Part shown: in pieces, positions 8,154 to 10,131 of the stretch
Layout: each line of letters opens with the position of its first letter
Position numbering within the stretch: position 1 is the stretch's first letter
Source of the DNA: Monosporascus cannonballus
Taxonomy: Eukaryota; Ascomycota; Sordariomycetes; Xylariales
Length of the DNA: 10,131 nt
NCBI GenBank assembly: GCA_004154925.1
Contig: QJNS01000573.1
Coordinates: forward strand, 1 to 10,131
Direction of reading: 5' to 3'
Position numbers and translations under genes: made by a program
Notes under the pieces: generated by a model
Seen by the model: the letters and a program-made list of their open reading frames with translations, nothing else
Told to the model about the DNA's origin: nothing
Database searches by the model: none

Positions 8154-9537
8154 AAGCTAAAAGGTGAGTGAGTGATGCTGGAATACAAAGTACTTATGCA
8201 AAACAGAAGTATACCCGCTGGTTAGGGTGGGTGGCCTGTTGAGCTAAGCTAAAGTTGACACTGTGCATTAGCGCGGATCTATTTCCGCTACCACGTAGAT
8301 TTCCACTTCTGCGCGGCGCCTCCTTCATAAAGAAAACTTCTACAAAGTATTCGGGCGTTCTGTTCCACAGTACCTATTCCAGCCGCGAGTGGGGTCCGCG
8401 CGTGTCGGGCTGGCGCTCGACTTGACGGGGAAAAAATATCTACCCAGGTATCTAGTACGCGGATAGGCGCGCATCCACCCAAATCGATTGATAGGGCTTT
8501 ATCTGTCGAGGTGCAACAAATGCAAAACTTCGTAACTTTTAAGAGTACAGTCAAGTTGTACATCAAAGCCGTGCACATCTTAATATAATTTCCATTCCTC
8601 CACTAACTGGGCAATCCTCTCGTACCGGCATGGAAGCAACGTGGCCGGGTTGGCTAGCCCCAATAGAGTAAACCGGAATGACCTCTGCTGCCAGTTAGCT
8701 CCCACTTCAAATGTAGTGCAACTGTGGATAAAATGCATAAAATAAGGTATCACGCTACGTAGTACTTGATTTACCTAGCAGCTCAAACACTCGCTCAGCC
8801 GAGGCTTATGGGGAGCCTGTACTTGCCGCTTGACCGCTATTAGCTGCAACCAACTCAAAGGTCCTTCTTTGCGAACATAGATACCTACAACTTCGTACAA
8901 ATCATCAATGATAGGTACGCAGTAAACTGGCGGTTGAACCAAGCCGATAACATCCCATATCCATGCGTAGGTTTCAGATTAATCGAGATGGTATACATAG
9001 TAGTGCTATAGGGCTGTATATTCTCAGTATAGTTTCGAAGGTGAATCAGGATATGGGAGTTATACTATACCAGAGGTGGATGGGTAATGTTGCCAATTCC
9101 CAAATGGGGTTTGGCGGACCTGGTAGCCGGGCCCCACTTCGTCATGCACCCCTGCCAAAACTCGCGCGGCTATCGTGCATTAACCTGGGTCACACTGGAC
9201 CTGGGCTTGTCCTTCCTTTTTGTTCGGTTTTCTGGTGCAGCTGCGGCAGCTTGGCTCGGGCCCCCAACCCTGCATATTCGTTGTTTTTGTCCTTCCCCAC
9301 ACGGCCACAAGCGCACACACACGCCCAGACGCACTTATTAGGTACACACAATTCAAGCTCTGACCAATCCAATCGCTTGGCCCCGTTGCCAGAGAGCACG
9401 GTCCGAGGATTGGAAAATCCTCCGTCACCCCCTTATCGGAGTATAGGTTCTCTGCATTAATTACTAAACCAACCCATCCGCAACCCATATCAACGTCAAC
9501 ATTCCCAAACAAACCAGACCCCGGCACACATGGAGAT

Positions 9538-9566
9538 ACATGCATACTGCGTATGTACGTACGTAC
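9538..9566. repeat. GTACGTACGTAC palindromic tract
   Basis: ACATGCATAC (9538-9547) is followed by GTACGTACGTAC at 9555-9566, a 12-bp self-complementary tetranucleotide tract resembling the one at 3691-3730. It is non-coding. Confidence 0.7.
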
Positions 9567-9660
9567 AGTGCAAACTCAGTGTCCGCTCCAGCCACGCAAG
9601 TCATCATCATGGCTCAAAGCCGGCTGGCGGAATTGGCTAGCAACCAACCTTGCTGCCTAT

Positions 9661-9682
9661 GTACTTACATACATACATACAT
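9661..9682. repeat. Short TACA/CATA microsatellite
   Basis: GTACTTACATACATACATAC followed by AT: about four CATA-like units in non-coding DNA. No function is apparent. Confidence 0.75.
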
Positions 9683-9695
9683 GGTAGCTTTCCCG

Positions 9696-9724
9696 GCTGC
9701 TTGCCTGCTTGCTGCTTGCTTGCA
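9696..9724. repeat. Imperfect GCTT/GCCT repeat
   Basis: A run of GCTTGC, CTGCTTGC and TGCTTGCTTGC units. It is immediately followed by GCATCCAGC (9722-9730), the same nine bases that follow the AAGC tract in VPS74 intron 2 (4917-4925). Confidence 0.7.
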
Positions 9725-9767
9725 TCCAGCAATGCGTGTGCGCCAGGAGCCTTGATTGCGGGCTTGC

Positions 9768-9793
9768 TTACCTTTGGTAGGTAACCACCTACC
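9768..9793. repeat. Overlapping short inverted repeats of the ACCTACC type
   Basis: GGTAGGT (9776-9782), a four-base loop AACC, then ACCTACC (9787-9793) form a perfect 7-bp stem. TTACCT (9768-9773) and AGGTAA (9779-9784) form an alternative 6-bp stem sharing bases with it. ACCTACC-type words also occur near 2953, 3250 and 8770; I associate them with intergenic DNA of Sordariomycetes. Function unknown. Confidence 0.6.
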
Positions 9794-9819
9794 TGTAGCT
9801 TATTGACATATTGCGCTGC

Positions 9820-10131
9820 TGGGCTGGTTGGCCTCTTCTTTCGCCGTATGGTCCTTTTCCTTTGCGTTGGCGCAACTATGGTAGATCACCTGCTTCTTCC
9901 GCTTTGCCGTTCCCCTGGTTCGTGTCCATTCTGATTCCCCTGGGCCACGATAGATTTCCTTTGAACCCCCTTCCTCGTCCTCGCCCTGTCTGACCTCTTC
10001 CCTCGTTCGCTCCCCTTCTTCTTGGGCGGGGCTCTTGGTCCATAGTCCCTTTCCGCTCTGTTCTCTGATGTCTAAGCTAGAGTCTATCATCATCCGCCCG
10101 TCCGCCCATCCATACCCCAAAGCAGCCCCCC
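9820..10131 (+). promoter_or_regulatory. Pyrimidine-rich right end, possible leader of a gene beyond the edge
   Basis: The plus strand is strongly CT-biased here, with many CTTCC, TTCCC and CTCTTC runs and no recognisable coding frame. Fungal promoters and 5' UTRs often look like this, as does the stretch just before VPS74 in this window. A plus-strand gene starting past 10131 is a reasonable guess but nothing more. Confidence 0.25.

Larger units (their letters stand above)
7935..10131. other. Gene-poor 2.2-kb region upstream of the RPAP1-like gene
   Basis: I find no supportable gene here on either strand. The open frames (for example 8288-8578 minus, 8963-9460 plus, 9180-9545 minus, 9800-10120 minus) give low-complexity or unfamiliar translations without domain motifs. 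The left part should hold the RPAP1 promoter and 5' UTR. The rest carries microsatellites, a C10 run, a short hairpin and a pyrimidine-rich right end. No transposase or reverse transcriptase remnant is recognisable by eye. Confidence 0.5.

Noticed and set aside
8963..9460. 165-codon plus-strand frame as a hypothetical protein
   Set aside because: There is no domain, no conserved motif and no splice support. The second half is low-complexity Pro/Ser/His sequence from a CA-rich tract.
9800..10120. 106-codon minus-strand Glu/Lys-rich frame
   Set aside because: It is the complement of a CT-rich tract, which automatically yields Glu, Lys, Arg and Gly codons without stops.
1..10131. RIP-mutated repeats, transposon fragments, tRNA or rRNA genes
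   Set aside because: Reading both strands by eye I saw no AT-rich decayed repeat, no transposase or reverse transcriptase motif, and no tRNA-like arms. A computed RIP index or tRNAscan was not possible here.

Overview
The window looks like nuclear DNA from a filamentous ascomycete (Pezizomycotina, probably Sordariomycetes or a near relative; the exact taxon is inference). The grounds are short spliceosomal introns (49-148 nt) with CTAAC/CTGAC branch sites, wide intergenic spaces rich in pyrimidine tracts and ACCTACC-type words, and three fungal housekeeping genes whose proteins match their families closely. No rRNA, tRNA, CRISPR array or recognisable transposon is visible.

Layout: (1) 119-2687, minus strand: glutamine-dependent NAD+ synthetase (QNS1 type), cut off by the left edge. 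In unspliced reading it looks broken into fragments, but hand splicing gives 16 exons and 15 complete introns that restore about 550 residues in one frame. The glutaminase triad falls at Glu45, Lys114 and Cys175, and the ATP motif SGGIDS is intact. One exon is only 6 nt and another only 17 nt. (2) 2688-4160: divergent intergenic region holding a 14-bp palindrome and small repeats. (3) 4161-5639, plus strand: VPS74/GOLPH3, a Golgi PI4P effector of 350 aa in four exons. (4) 5640-6518: convergent 3' region with a (GGGGA)5 tract that could form a G-quadruplex. (5) 6519-7934, minus strand: an RPAP1/Rba50-like RNA polymerase II assembly factor, 471 aa, no intron. (6) 7935-10131: 2.2 kb with no gene I can support, holding microsatellites, a C10 run and a pyrimidine-rich right end.

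The three genes serve unrelated cell functions: NAD synthesis, Golgi enzyme retention and Pol II biogenesis. This is ordinary gene neighbourhood, not an operon or cluster. The unusual part is the architecture of the NAD synthetase gene: about 9 introns per kb of coding sequence, a 6-nt microexon inside a conserved motif, and codon use and intron size unlike its neighbour. I see no new defence, mobile or biosynthetic system.
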